Shown piece by piece: positions 19,701 through 28,207 of a DNA stretch of 64,000 nucleotides (position 1 is its first letter; every line of letters starts with the position of its first letter). This DNA is from Vibrio aerogenes (GTDB lineage: Bacteria; Pseudomonadota; Gammaproteobacteria; Enterobacterales; Vibrionaceae). The stretch spans positions 1,240,001 to 1,304,000 of the forward strand of contig NZ_AP024862.1 of assembly GCF_024346755.1 (NCBI RefSeq), read 5' to 3'. A program made the translations under genes and the position numbers. Under the pieces are notes generated by a model that was given only the letters and a program-made list of their open reading frames with translations, did not search any database and was not told the origin of the DNA.

Positions 19701-21364
19701 TCTTCGTAATTCAGGGAAGATAAGTCACATACATCAAAATTCATGATGATGTCGCCGGAGACATAACAGTTCAGTGTCGCTTCATCAATACCGGTGCGCA
19801 GCAGCGGATATTCCCGGACCAGCTGTTCCAGCCGCTTTGCCAGAACAGATGGATCCGCTTGTCCTTGAAATTCCCGGAAATCATACATCGCAACACCACC
19901 TAACGGCAGAAACTCGTTTCTTCCGGCGAGATAAGCACGTTGCAACACTGTCAGCGGTTTGAGTACCTGAATATCACCGGGCTGCAGCGGATGTTTTACT
20001 GAAGCGGTCTTCTCATCAGCCTCCTGATCTACAACAAATACCGCATGTATTAAACCGGCAGAAGCGGCTAACCCCTGTAACTGTCCCGTAAAATGTTCAA
20101 ACAATGTTTCTGTATATCCATCGGGAAAAACATCATGACGGACATCCCAGTTGATCAGCAACCCATCGGCAAATTCTGCAATCTGTGCGTCCAGCGTCAC
20201 CTGTGGTCCCTGAGAGATTGTCCAGACCATTTGACCCAGAGTTTGATGAACTTGCGAAGACAACAAGCAACCTCCGGACAAACCGAAACCGGAAGTAAAC
20301 ACCACCGGGGAGACCTCCATAGCACCATGATAACGTGACAAATCACGCATGACGCTGACTCCGGGATAATCGGCATAGGTCAGTAATTCCTGCATTTGCT
20401 GTGAAATTTTCCGGGCCAGAGAAAGGAGATTTTCCTGGTGATCAATCTCAACGCCGAGAATCATCAGTCTCGAAAAATCCCCGACAACCTGACTGACATC
20501 GATACCTGAACCGGCCCGGTAAAATCCCGGAACATTGAGACGAAACTGCCGGGCACCGGAAGCCATGGCAACAGATTGGGCAAATACGGCCAGACAGAGG
20601 TTCGTCATCGTCAGATGATGCTGTTTTGCCAGCGTCTCCAAAGATTGACGCTCTGCGGCAGTGAGCTGTGCAGACAGACGACAATGTGTCCCTTGATTTT
20701 TCTGGTCCTGATTCCGGTTTTCAGGAGAAAGATAAGGAAATGGTGGTGCCGGTGGGATTGAGGCCAGTTTATTCTGCCACCACTGGCGACTCTGATCCCG
20801 TGATGACTTTCGCTGCCTGCTCTGATGAGCATGCTCCAGATAGCGAAAAAAACGAACCTCCTGATCCGGGTTCAGACTGTCAGAGCCGTGGTATAATTTC
20901 ACTAAGTCCTCAAGAATAATCCGGAAGCTGAGCGCATCTGCCGCGATCATATCCATATCAAAATGAAACCTGAACCGCTCATCCGGTAAGCGTGTTAATC
21001 TGAAGTCAACGGCCTGTCCCTGACTAAGATTAAGCATTTGATGTGACATTTCAAGACGAACAGCCACCAGCCTTTTTGCCAGTTCTTCCTGCCCGAGATC
21101 GCGCCAGTCAACCACCCGCAGCATATGTTGCGTCCCCAATGGCATGATCATCTGATAGCCCTGTCCGGAAATACAGACCCGAAGCATCGGGTGAAGCTCA
21201 AACAGCTGCCTGACAGCCTGTTGCAACCTGCTGACATCAATATGATGTCCATCAAATTCAGTATATAAATGAGAAGCAACCCCTTCTCCGTCCTGTTCCA
21301 ACTGCCGGCCGCTCCAGTATGCCGCCTGCATCGGTGTTAATTCCTGCTGCATATGTTTATCCAT
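16790..21364 (-). CDS. siderophore NRPS: Cy-Cy-A-degenerate carrier domain
   Basis: A 1524-residue nonribosomal peptide synthetase. Cyclisation domain 1 has the D-x4-D-x2-S motif at D138/D143/S146. Cyclisation domain 2 has D617/D622 but Ala at the third position. An adenylation domain spans about 940-1430 (YTSGSTGKPK; GGPTETT; YRTGDLG). Its pocket residues, read by alignment to GrsA, are D-M-F-C-A-G-L-I-W, ending in the LIW typical of Cys-activating domains. The final region (about 1450-1520) looks like a carrier domain, but at RYGLRPDHL the phosphopantetheine serine is replaced by Pro, so it cannot be loaded. As I recall, anguibactin's AngR also has a carrier domain without its serine and AngN is Cy-Cy; this protein resembles a fusion of AngN with the A-carrier part of AngR. 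A heterocycle (thiazoline or oxazoline) in a catechol siderophore is the likely product. Confidence 0.88.
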   Translation of the reverse strand: MDKHMQQELTPMQAAYWSGRQLEQDGEGVASHLYTEFDGHHIDVSRLQQAVRQLFELHPMLRVCISGQGYQMIMPLGTQHMLRVVDWRDLGQEELAKRLVAVRLEMSHQMLNLSQGQAVDFRLTRLPDERFRFHFDMDMIAADALSFRIILEDLVKLYHGSDSLNPDQEVRFFRYLEHAHQSRQRKSSRDQSRQWWQNKLASIPPAPPFPYLSPENRNQDQKNQGTHCRLSAQLTAAERQSLETLAKQHHLTMTNLCLAVFAQSVAMASGARQFRLNVPGFYRAGSGIDVSQVVGDFSRLMILGVEIDHQENLLSLARKISQQMQELLTYADYPGVSVMRDLSRYHGAMEVSPVVFTSGFGLSGGCLLSSQVHQTLGQMVWTISQGPQVTLDAQIAEFADGLLINWDVRHDVFPDGYTETLFEHFTGQLQGLAASAGLIHAVFVVDQEADEKTASVKHPLQPGDIQVLKPLTVLQRAYLAGRNEFLPLGGVAMYDFREFQGQADPSVLAKRLEQLVREYPLLRTGIDEATLNCYVSGDIIMNFDVCDLSSLNYEESLAEADLIRQRYRQQIFDLSGPLWAMCLVIMPDDTGPSDKGDHHEGEGRKPSAKHLLFTGFDALIADGRAISKILYALLADQSDLCFSAEVKHPGAFTSSPELSVEPTDKAFWQEKLSTVAGIPSLPWKQPLEIIRRATYQRQTLILSQSMLKQLTRQAAHARLLQNSLLSAILLEVLSHWCDEPELCIGIPVMRPGGEEVSGNHSSFIAVVYRYRQGTFAERVRQLQQDIMAGMEHLTYSGVDLNRYLLSKNGGSLALPVVLTNALSWPVLPADNLMQPVGGQTQTPQVAIDLRLTYDPHKNLQISVDYATQAIDHGLIKAFLSGVRLTAEAICREVALDDVQGSVIDGAHYRCNDPDEMFVRSDFLQKIHHHLYGSQNHTTALIYQDKPVSYHELGSLVTQIRQHLSAAGLKPGDVVAVCLPRSPAHIAVSLACALSGIVRVPVDASSPADRLAYLLRHCHPDLVIYQEMPEFDEPVPVLSVNELMQPVSLDDISVPDIDLCALSQSESPAYYLYTSGSTGKPKCVVVNNKATSNVIEQTLKRWQITREDVNISVTPLHHDMSVFDVFGTLTAGATLVIPHQEEEKDAIRWNQLVKQHGVTLWCSVPAILEMLLACGMTDSLLSLRLVAQGGDYIKPDTIALLRHHYPSLCLFSLGGPTETTIWSIWHLLTAEDTNVIPYGQPLPATQYYIVDENQSTGTTTCHCPPYKTGRIFTSGVCLALGYLQDGQLNQNDFVTITDPGGKSCRAYRTGDLGYYREDGTIIFAGRVNGYIKVRGVRVSLPDIETELRKHPQVSEAVIVDYAEQGHGDVGLGAVFSCPEGISLSSSELRDFLRDRLPVSHLPGVFHQISQFPLSANGKIDRRQIRQQLIQLLAAPAETSVSARTSLYRELPDCSQIIRVYSVKLSVSPETFTPETAFIRYGLRPDHLAELAKSLNQLFGSQIQPQRLAGCKNAKQVRELLSSCCW

Positions 21365-21399
21365 GCTGATTTGCCTGTACCTGTCTGTCTTTTCCGCAG

Positions 21400-21427
21400 A
21401 AAAAAAACCGATTCCATATGAAACCGG
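21400..21427 (-). terminator. intrinsic terminator or attenuator between viuB-like gene and NRPS
   Basis: On the minus strand an 8-bp stem (CCGGTTTC / GAATCGG with G-T pairs, loop ATAT) is followed by eight T residues. It lies 85 bases after the viuB-like stop and 35 bases before the NRPS start, too close for a full promoter in between, so it may limit readthrough into the NRPS gene. Confidence 0.7.
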
Positions 21428-21512
21428 CTTTTTGGTGCTGTTCAGTGCTTCCTAAACCACCAAAAGCATTGTGCTCAGTGAAATTCGGGAACAGCCTGTC
21501 GTCGATGAATCT

Positions 21513-22328
21513 TTAATAGGTTTCATCCATGATTTCATGCCGCTCATCATGGTATTTTTCTTCACTTTTCCCCCGGCGCCAGTAGGGAATCGCGTACATA
21601 TTCTTTTTCGTCAGTTGAAAGGTCTCGATCATAAACTTACGGCAGGCAATCACTGTACGGTTTTCACCGGCGATAAAAGCAGAAACCGTCATTCCCTGTG
21701 GAACGCCGGCAGACTGCACCGCATCAATCAGCGGATACGGCATATGCTCAGGATGCCTGACCAGCCAACGCACATCGATCCCCGCAGGATGAGTCAGTGC
21801 ATGCTGGTCTTCCGGATGATCAATTTCAATCAAAGCATGCCCCACTGCGTCTTCAGGTAGACTTTCGAGTACAGCGCTCATCGCAGGTAAAGCGGTTAAA
21901 TCTCCGGCCAGAATATAACGGTCAGCGACTGGTAACGCTGGTTTTTGTCCCGGCCCGGCAAGCCCGAGTTGGTCGCCCGGCTGACAACGCATGGCCCAGC
22001 CGGAACCGGGAGATTCTGTACCATGCACAACGAAATCTATATCCAGTTCGTTCGTTTCTGGCCGGTAATACCGGATGGTATAAGCGCGGGATGCAGGCTT
22101 ATTTTCCGGCCAGACAATCTGGTCACCTTCCCAGTGGGGGAGCTCCAGCGTGCCAGACTGTTGATTAGGAAAAAAGACTTTGATTGCTGCACCGTTTTCA
22201 TCGGACGGAAATCCTTTCAGATCGTCTCCGGTGAATGTCACCCGCACAAAATGAGGAGTCAGATATGTTTTTCTGACACACTCTATGAAACGCGGCTGAC
22301 GGCCGCCAGCCTGCCTGTTTTGACTCAT
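21513..22328 (-). CDS. viuB: siderophore-interacting flavoprotein (ViuB-like)
   Basis: A 271-residue protein of the siderophore-interacting / ferredoxin-reductase-like family. The FAD-binding N-terminal domain contains SRAYTIRYYRPETNELDIDFV (RxYTxR) and PGSGWAMRCQPGD; the C-terminal NAD(P)H-binding-like domain has ILAGDLTALPAMSAVLESLP and SAFIAGENRTV. Such proteins reduce ferric siderophores in the cytoplasm to release iron. It lies 49 bases after the isochorismatase/ArCP gene, in the same operon, with AAGGAAGAAAACCGG before the ATG. The symbol follows V. cholerae usage by family resemblance. Confidence 0.9.
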   Translation of the reverse strand: MSQNRQAGGRQPRFIECVRKTYLTPHFVRVTFTGDDLKGFPSDENGAAIKVFFPNQQSGTLELPHWEGDQIVWPENKPASRAYTIRYYRPETNELDIDFVVHGTESPGSGWAMRCQPGDQLGLAGPGQKPALPVADRYILAGDLTALPAMSAVLESLPEDAVGHALIEIDHPEDQHALTHPAGIDVRWLVRHPEHMPYPLIDAVQSAGVPQGMTVSAFIAGENRTVIACRKFMIETFQLTKKNMYAIPYWRRGKSEEKYHDERHEIMDETY

Positions 22329-22377
22329 CCGGTTTTCTTCCTTCTCTTTATGTCTTTATCTCTGATTCTGTTTGATC

Positions 22378-23280
22378 TCAGGCAGCACAACCCGCCGGTG
22401 TCATCGCGGCCTGATCTTCAATCAGCTGCCACCACTCTTGCAACGTCACTTTTTCCATCAGCTGAGCAAAAGTAATGGTTGTGCCCTGCTGCTGCCATTT
22501 TTCCAGCAACGTCATTGCACGGACAGAATCAAGACCATAAAAAAGCAGATTCTCCGTTTCGTCCAATTCATCAATACTGATTTCCAGAACCTGGGCAATA
22601 TCGTGCTTCATTCTGTCAAGCGTCAAACCAGCAGGTACAATAGCGTCTGGCCGGACTGAGATTTCATCCAATACAGTTTGTAATGATTTTACTGCGCCGG
22701 CACGTCCTGTGACATATTTCATGGTCCATTCATGCTCTTCAGCTGAAAAATCAGCAATCGCATCGCCAACCACAAAGGGCTTGATGTCGAGCATAAATGC
22801 TTCCAGTGTCGTAGACAGAATGCCGATGTGCCCATAAACCCCGCAGATGATGATCTGATTGCGGCCATGACTGCGCATATATTCATGTAACTCATTTTTC
22901 CGGAAAGCACTGTAGCGCCACTTCGTCAGGCAGATGTCATTCTGTTCCGGGGTTAATTCAGAGATAATTTCAGCATCACATGTCAAACCCTGCCCCCAGA
23001 AATCTGTAAGTAATGCCCGTTCTTCCGGATCCTGATTCACCGGCTGAGCGGTATAAATGACCGGAATTCCCGCTTCACGGGCCGCTTTTGCAAGAGACTG
23101 TATATTTTGCTTGAGTTTCGGTACAGGCGCAGCATCCGTATCAAAGAAGTTCATAAAATAGCATTGCATATCATGAATCAGCAGTACCGCATTTTGGGGC
23201 TCAACCTGCCAGTTCACTTTATTTTGTGGAAAATGCTCTGAGTCAGGCAACTCGTAGGAAGCAATCTTGGGAATCGACAT
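22378..23280 (-). CDS. vibB: isochorismatase with aryl carrier domain (VibB/AngB/EntB type)
   Basis: A 300-residue bifunctional protein. Residues 1 to about 205 are an isochorismatase (LLIHDMQCYFMNFF, LTKWRYSAF, ICGVYGHIG, close to EntB/VibB motifs), making 2,3-dihydro-2,3-dihydroxybenzoate from isochorismate. Residues about 215-290 are an aryl carrier domain with an intact attachment serine (FYGLDSVRAM). The other dihydroxybenzoate genes (A, C, E types) are not in the window. ATG at 23280 follows AAGGA by about nine bases; an upstream in-frame start at 23322 lacks one. It is the first gene of the operon, behind a Fur-like site. AngB is an equally good name. Confidence 0.9.
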   Translation of the reverse strand: MSIPKIASYELPDSEHFPQNKVNWQVEPQNAVLLIHDMQCYFMNFFDTDAAPVPKLKQNIQSLAKAAREAGIPVIYTAQPVNQDPEERALLTDFWGQGLTCDAEIISELTPEQNDICLTKWRYSAFRKNELHEYMRSHGRNQIIICGVYGHIGILSTTLEAFMLDIKPFVVGDAIADFSAEEHEWTMKYVTGRAGAVKSLQTVLDEISVRPDAIVPAGLTLDRMKHDIAQVLEISIDELDETENLLFYGLDSVRAMTLLEKWQQQGTTITFAQLMEKVTLQEWWQLIEDQAAMTPAGCAA

Positions 23281-23390
23281 GGTGTTTATCCTTCGTATCT
23301 CTGGCCAATAATTCACCGACATTTAACTGACGAATGAGGGTCTGATTTTCAATTGGTTTTCGATACTAGCAATAAACCCTTTACATGTAA

Positions 23391-23411
23391 ATAATAATAA
23401 TTATCATTCAT
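23391..23411 (-). promoter_or_regulatory. Fur-box-like operator upstream of siderophore operon
   Basis: The stretch AATAATAATTATCATTCAT matches the 19-base Fur consensus at 13 positions by eye. It lies about 110 bases upstream of the isochorismatase start in the region divergent to the MATE gene. Iron-dependent repression is the expected behaviour for such operons. Confidence 0.6.
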
Positions 23412-23424
23412 ATTCTCTATAATA

Positions 23425-23690
23425 TATACCCAAGCGACCTGAAGATGCGGTGTTCAGTGAGATTTGTCCGGGTTTGAAACAAGGCACTGATTTGAGAACA
23501 TAGTCATTCTACGTTGAGAATCAGTAACGCTGGGTCAAGCCCGGACAAATCTCACCCGCAGGGCGTCAGCCGAAACGCACATTTCTGCGTCAGGTGAATT
23601 TGACAGGTGTTTACATGCCTGCATTCACCTTCCTTGAACTGCACCTTTCGGCTGACGCTGAATCATGCATCTTCAGGTTGTTTGGGTATA
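23425..23690. repeat. dispersed structured repeat, full copy A
   Basis: 266 bases bounded by 24-base terminal inverted repeats (2 mismatches). Internal stem 1: 23458-23477 pairs with 23535-23554 (20 bp, one G-T). Between its arms lies a conserved core with a small hairpin (CTGATT at 23487 / AATCAG at 23519, inner AACATAG / CTACGTT). Internal stem 2: GCGTCAGCCGAAA at 23563 pairs with 23646-23658. There is no coding capacity of note. The copy sits between the Fur-like site and the MATE start. Confidence 0.9.
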
Positions 23691-23720
23691 TTCACAAATT
23701 TGCTTAAATAAGGACAGTTC

Positions 23721-25091
23721 ATGGCTACAGACAAAATTGTTACGCCGGTTTTAAAACTCGCCATTCCCATTATGTTTATTCAGGTATGTCAGGCGTCTTT
23801 AGGATTAGCAGATACATTTGTTGCGGGCCGTTACAATGTTATCGATCTGGCTGGAATTGGTCTTGGCAGCAGCCTGTGGACACCGGTACTGACACTGATT
23901 ACAGGTGTTCTTTATGCACTGGTTCCGAAAATATCGGCTTCAGCCAGTACCGGGCGATATACCCAAATGCAACAGTTATTTCAGCACGGTAAAAAGATAA
24001 CCGTCATCCTCAGTACTGTCGGGTTTATTCTGATTCAGTTACTGGCTTTTCTTTGCCCGCTACTGATTGATGATCAACAGGTCGCCACCGTCACCCGGCA
24101 ATATCTTCATTACATCGCTTTTGGTATGCCCGGACTGATCTATATGGTGCTGAACCGCTTTTTCTGTGAAGGGAACAGCTGCCTGAAGCCTGTATTCCTG
24201 ACAACGGTTGTGCTCTCCGGGATTAATTTACTGCTTAATTACGGTCTGGTTAATGGCTGGGGGATTCTGCCCCGGCTGGGTGGAGCCGGCTGCGGACTGG
24301 CCACGGCAATCTCTGTTACAACCGGTGCCGTCATGATTCATGTTCTCGCCAGACGACATATTCCTTTTGCTTTTCCTGTCACGCCTGTCACCACCAATAC
24401 ACATGAAACGAAAGCGCTCTTCTTTGAAGGGCTGCCCGTCGGAATTTCTATCGTGGTCGAAGTACTGGCTTTAACTCTGCTGGCATTTTTTGCGTCCTCT
24501 ATGGGAACAGCAGTCATCGCTGCACACCAGATTGCTATCAATATTGCACTGGTCGTATTTATGATCCCACTGGCCTTAAGTAGTGCAGCAACCATCCGTG
24601 TTGCCCACTTTTCAGGCCATCAGCAGCAGGATAATACGGCCAAAACCAGTTCAGCTGTATTCTTTCTCACCATGGCCTACGGCATTCTGATGGCAGTGAT
24701 GATCAACTGGTTTATTTCACCAATCGTTACCGGCTTCAGCCATGACCCGGAAGTTCAGCGTCTGTTAAAAACGTTATTGGGTTATATTGCTTTATTTCAG
24801 TTTGCCGATGCGATTATGATCGTCGCTTCCGGGATCCTCAGAGGCATGCAGGAGTTCATCAAACCTTTAATCGCGACTTTTGCCGCTTACTGGATATTCA
24901 TACTGCCACTAAGTTACGTTGTGGGTGTGCAGGGATGGTGGTGGCATGCGCCGGGCATTCAGGTCATCTGGTCCCTGCTGATTGCCGGACTGACAGGAGC
25001 TGCCATTATTCTGGTTGTTCAGGTTCGTCAAAAACTCAGAGATCCCCGGACAAGTAGTCCGCAAAGCGAAGAGTTGCTCAAAACAGAATGA
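23721..25091 (+). CDS. MATE family efflux transporter
   Basis: A 456-residue protein with twelve predicted membrane helices in two halves. The N-terminal LKLAIPIMFIQVCQASLGLADTF and the SILRGM-like ASGILRGMQEF in the second half are typical of NorM/DinF-like MATE antiporters, which expel organic cations or drugs using Na+ or H+. It is transcribed away from the siderophore operon. A role in exporting the siderophore is possible by position only. AAGGACAGTTC before the ATG is a good ribosome site. Confidence 0.88.
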   Translation: MATDKIVTPVLKLAIPIMFIQVCQASLGLADTFVAGRYNVIDLAGIGLGSSLWTPVLTLITGVLYALVPKISASASTGRYTQMQQLFQHGKKITVILSTVGFILIQLLAFLCPLLIDDQQVATVTRQYLHYIAFGMPGLIYMVLNRFFCEGNSCLKPVFLTTVVLSGINLLLNYGLVNGWGILPRLGGAGCGLATAISVTTGAVMIHVLARRHIPFAFPVTPVTTNTHETKALFFEGLPVGISIVVEVLALTLLAFFASSMGTAVIAAHQIAINIALVVFMIPLALSSAATIRVAHFSGHQQQDNTAKTSSAVFFLTMAYGILMAVMINWFISPIVTGFSHDPEVQRLLKTLLGYIALFQFADAIMIVASGILRGMQEFIKPLIATFAAYWIFILPLSYVVGVQGWWWHAPGIQVIWSLLIAGLTGAAIILVVQVRQKLRDPRTSSPQSEELLKTE

Positions 25092-25269
25092 TTTCTTTTC
25101 TGCACTGATTTGGTTAATATTTATTAAGCAATTGATTGAATACAATACCGTAAAATTTTCAATTGTACTGGTCATTCCGGTGTAAAAATCTCTGTCTTAT
25201 CTGATATCACACCGGATAACACAGATGACCAGCTAACCATAAAAGTAAATTATAACAACAGGTTATATT

Positions 25270-26658
25270 ATGAAAAAATCATTATTAAAAAAATCATTAC
25301 TTGTTTCTGCCATAACTTCCCCCCTGTTTGCCCAAGCGGCAATGGCAGTCACCGCCTTTCCGGGCGCGGCAGGTTTTGGTGCAGAGACGATTGGTGGCCG
25401 GGGTGGTGATGTCTACCATGTGACCAATCTGAAAGACTCTGGAAAAGGTTCTCTGCGCGATGCCGTCAGCGCCGATCACCGGACAATTGTTTTTGACATC
25501 GGTGGCACGATTCACCTGAAGTCTCCCCTGAAAATTCAGAGTAAATACCTGACACTGGCTGGCCAGACAGCACCCGGTGACGGTATTACTGTGGCAGAAT
25601 ATCCGGTGGAGATTAGTAAAGCACAGCATGTCATTATCCGGTATATGCGATTCCGTTGTGGTGATTACAATGCAGTCGCAGCGAATGGTAAACCCGCAAA
25701 AGGCAAAGGTAACCTGAAAGGCAGTTCCGCCGGTGCGCTGGATGTGGGTTATAGTCAATATGTCATGATCGATCATGTGTCCACATCCTGGAGTATGGAT
25801 GAAGTTTTATCTGTCACGAATTCGAATAATGTGACCGTTCAGAATTCCATGATTTCAGAAGCATTGAACAACTCTCATCATAAAAAAGGAAAACACGGTT
25901 ATGGCTCTTTGATCAGGGCAGCGACCAGCGGCGACGGTTATACATTTTATCGCAATCTGTATGCACATAACTATGGCCGGAATCCCGGTGCCGGTGCGAA
26001 TCAGACCTCCAAAAAATACGAGACGCTTTCACTCGATTTTGTCAATAACGTGATTTATGGCTGGGGGAACCGTTCCGGTGAAGCCATTGATGGCACAAAA
26101 GGGGGTTACGTTCACCTGAACTATGTCGGTAACTATGCAATAGCCAATCAGGATTCACGAAATGCTGCTTCTCTGTGGGATGAGAAAAAAACCAAAGGCA
26201 TTCTGACGTATCAGCATGATAATAAGCTGGATAATAATATGAATGGCAAGCTGGATGGTAAAAACAACGGCTGGGATCTTTTCCCTAAATTCAAGAAAAA
26301 TCAGAAACTGACGAAACGCTGGTCATTTCCTGAAGTACCGACAGTCTCTGCTGATCAGGCTTACAAAATCGTCCTCCAACAAGTTGGCGCATCTTTGGTT
26401 CGCGACAGTATTGATCAGCGTATTATTGAGCAGGTAAAAAATAATTCCGGCAGTATTATTGACAGCCAGACAGAAGTGGGTGGTTTGCCTGATCTGAATT
26501 CAGGATATGCGAAACAAGATAGTGATCAAGACGGAATGCCTGATGCATGGGAACAAGCACACGGACTCAATGCTTCAGATCCATCCGACAGCAGCCAATA
26601 TGGCTCCGGCAGTCAGTATACTCATCTTGAAGTATATCTGAATAGTCTGGCAGGTTAG
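25270..26658 (+). CDS. secreted pectate lyase family 1 (PelC-like) protein
   Basis: A 462-residue secreted protein. Signal peptide of about 26 residues (MKKSLLKKSLLVSAITSPLF, cleaved near AMA). The mature part opens with AFPGAAGFGAETIGGRGG and VYHVTNLKDSGKGSLRDAV, has the IDHVSTSWSMDEVLSV stretch, and is a right-handed parallel beta-helix of polysaccharide lyase family 1. Near the end is a calcium-binding-type motif (DSDQDGMPDAWEQAHGL, dockerin/thrombospondin-3-like). It would cleave de-esterified pectin by beta-elimination outside the cell. No CAZy subfamily can be assigned by eye. About 180 bases of upstream sequence contain a loose CCGGTGT/ACACCGG stem. Confidence 0.88.
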   Translation: MKKSLLKKSLLVSAITSPLFAQAAMAVTAFPGAAGFGAETIGGRGGDVYHVTNLKDSGKGSLRDAVSADHRTIVFDIGGTIHLKSPLKIQSKYLTLAGQTAPGDGITVAEYPVEISKAQHVIIRYMRFRCGDYNAVAANGKPAKGKGNLKGSSAGALDVGYSQYVMIDHVSTSWSMDEVLSVTNSNNVTVQNSMISEALNNSHHKKGKHGYGSLIRAATSGDGYTFYRNLYAHNYGRNPGAGANQTSKKYETLSLDFVNNVIYGWGNRSGEAIDGTKGGYVHLNYVGNYAIANQDSRNAASLWDEKKTKGILTYQHDNKLDNNMNGKLDGKNNGWDLFPKFKKNQKLTKRWSFPEVPTVSADQAYKIVLQQVGASLVRDSIDQRIIEQVKNNSGSIIDSQTEVGGLPDLNSGYAKQDSDQDGMPDAWEQAHGLNASDPSDSSQYGSGSQYTHLEVYLNSLAG

Positions 26659-26717
26659 GCCGTGAAAGATAAACACGCTCTAACCAGATAGGTCTCATCT
26701 GTCCGGAAATTTTCCGG

Positions 26718-26751
26718 ATAAAAAATTGCCCGGTTCAGATAACCGGGCAAT
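26718..26751 (-). terminator. intrinsic terminator of the YwqG-like gene
   Basis: An 11-bp stem (ATTGCCCGGTT 26725-26735 with AACCGGGCAAT 26741-26751, loop of 5). Read on the minus strand it is followed by TTTTTT, so it ends the gene that stops at 26782. On the plus strand it lacks a T-run but can form. A small palindrome, TCCGGAAAttttCCGGA-like, lies at 26702-26718. Confidence 0.8.
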
Positions 26752-26781
26752 CATCATTAATCTTCTCGCAAACAGAAAAAA

Positions 26782-27468
26782 TTAGTACTCATCGTAATAC
26801 ATCACCCAACGTCCATCCGATCTGTTTCTGGCAAACATAAAACTGCCGTCATCACCAATGGTTAGCCGGACATTCGGATCAGAAGCAATTTGAAATACAA
26901 ATTCATATCCTTCACCAAAATCAATCCCCGGCTGACAATATGAAGGGTAACCACCAAATTTATGAGCGTAATAATGATCAATCGTGTCATAGTAACATTC
27001 GATCTCACCACTATTTTCCATCACCGGCATATCACTTTTCATACTGCTGAGAATCTGGTCTTCCCAGAGTGGACAATCTCTTTCTATCATTTCCGGATGA
27101 AGTGGGAAAGGTTCTAAATCCGGACAAACAACCTCTTTTCTTTCAAGTCCCTGCACAGAACTATATTCGCGAATCAGCCAACTACTGCCCATTTCGTCAA
27201 ACGGCTGAGGAAATTCTGTCGACACAAATAAAGTGATGAGTTCTACTCCGGCCACTGCTTCAGGAACATAAGGCAGGTTCTTCAGGCAAATCTGGGCCAG
27301 AGGAATCATCTCGTTTCCCAGATCATCACGGGGAAGCGTTTCTCCCTGACCAAAAAGAAAAACCTTACCAATCCAGCTTTCGGTTAATTCGTGTGTGGGG
27401 CGAACGCCCCCGAGTGATAATTTTGTAATGGGTTTTCCCAAATGCTGTTTTATGTCTTCAATTATCAT
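26782..27468 (-). CDS. YwqG-like (DUF1963) protein
   Basis: A 228-residue soluble protein. KFGGYPSYCQPGIDFGEGYEFVFQIASD, GDDGSFMFARN and WVMYYDEY near the C-terminus fit the DUF1963/YwqG family, which often has a G-G-x-P-x-x-x-Q core; the earlier part (IPLAQICLKNLPYVP) also fits. The function of this family is unknown. Start at ATG 27468 (GGGAG nine bases upstream), preferred over the TTG at 27483. It is a monocistronic gene with its own terminator. Confidence 0.75.
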   Translation of the reverse strand: MIIEDIKQHLGKPITKLSLGGVRPTHELTESWIGKVFLFGQGETLPRDDLGNEMIPLAQICLKNLPYVPEAVAGVELITLFVSTEFPQPFDEMGSSWLIREYSSVQGLERKEVVCPDLEPFPLHPEMIERDCPLWEDQILSSMKSDMPVMENSGEIECYYDTIDHYYAHKFGGYPSYCQPGIDFGEGYEFVFQIASDPNVRLTIGDDGSFMFARNRSDGRWVMYYDEY

Positions 27469-28147
27469 TCTATATACTCCCAACTGAGCGTCTTAATTCA
27501 TTGTTTTATGACGTTTCTCTGCCCACTGATCATGATTGATTAATTATGCGATCAGCACTTCTTTTGTCTTTTGGTTTCTTCTTCAGTACAACAAAGAAAA
27601 TCAGATAAACGTTTCGCGGTTGATATAAGGACAAGTAAGCCTGTGATCTGTCCGGAGACTGCTGCCCTGAGATTTATATGAATTATTTTCCGGGATATCT
27701 GCCCCTGTTAAGCCATCAGGTTTGGATAAAGATTCCGGAAAAATGACATCATTCAGCACTGCCTGGTATTTCGGTACAAACGATGCCAGGATCAATAATC
27801 ATTTGCTTAATCATGTCAATAACAGGAAAGCGGTTTCCAACCGCAATCCCATCGTATGACATTTAACCGCTAAAAAATAGAATCAGATGTCGCAAATTGA
27901 GTCATATCACAGAATAAGTGAACCTAATAATAACAAAGATGCATATATATATTATTAATATTGATATGAAATAATTCCGGAATTACCAAATAAATAATAC
28001 TAGTTTCATAAAACAACAAAATAATTCATGAATGAATAATTAGGTCTGACTCAAAGATGCACTGTTTATGTAGCGACAACCATTCAGTCAGACAACATAA
28101 TTCATCTCTGTGGGTATCATCTCTGGCGGTATAAATAAGAGGAAGAG
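27469..28147. other. long AT-rich intergenic region, possible gene remnant
   Basis: About 680 bases. A minus-strand open stretch at 27601-27795 begins only with TTG and has no ribosome site. Just upstream another frame reads MIKQMIIDPGIV before stopping, so together they may be a frameshifted remnant of an unrecognised gene. From 27880 on the sequence is strongly AT-rich with no evident gene; a palindrome-like TTCCGGAA lies at about 27974. Confidence 0.3.
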
Positions 28148-28180
28148 AAATGAATGACTTTCTGATGTTGTCATTCATTT
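28148..28180 (-). terminator. hairpin downstream of crystallin-like gene
   Basis: A perfect 11-bp inverted repeat (AAATGAATGAC / GTCATTCATTT, 11-base loop). On the minus strand it follows the crystallin-like gene's stop by about 27 bases and ends in a T/C-rich run (ATTTCTCTTCC). It is probably that gene's terminator. Confidence 0.5.
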
Positions 28181-28207
28181 GGGATCATTCTGGCACTTGC
28201 ATCATTT

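Noticed and set aside
23425..23690. Repeat copies as ERIC elements
   Set aside because: Length, core and ends do not match the ERIC consensus as I remember it, although both are palindromic intergenic repeats with a GTATAC-type word.
27601..27795. 64-residue ORF on the minus strand as an intact gene
   Set aside because: TTG start only, no ribosome site, neighbouring frame carries the more natural beginning; treated as a remnant at most.
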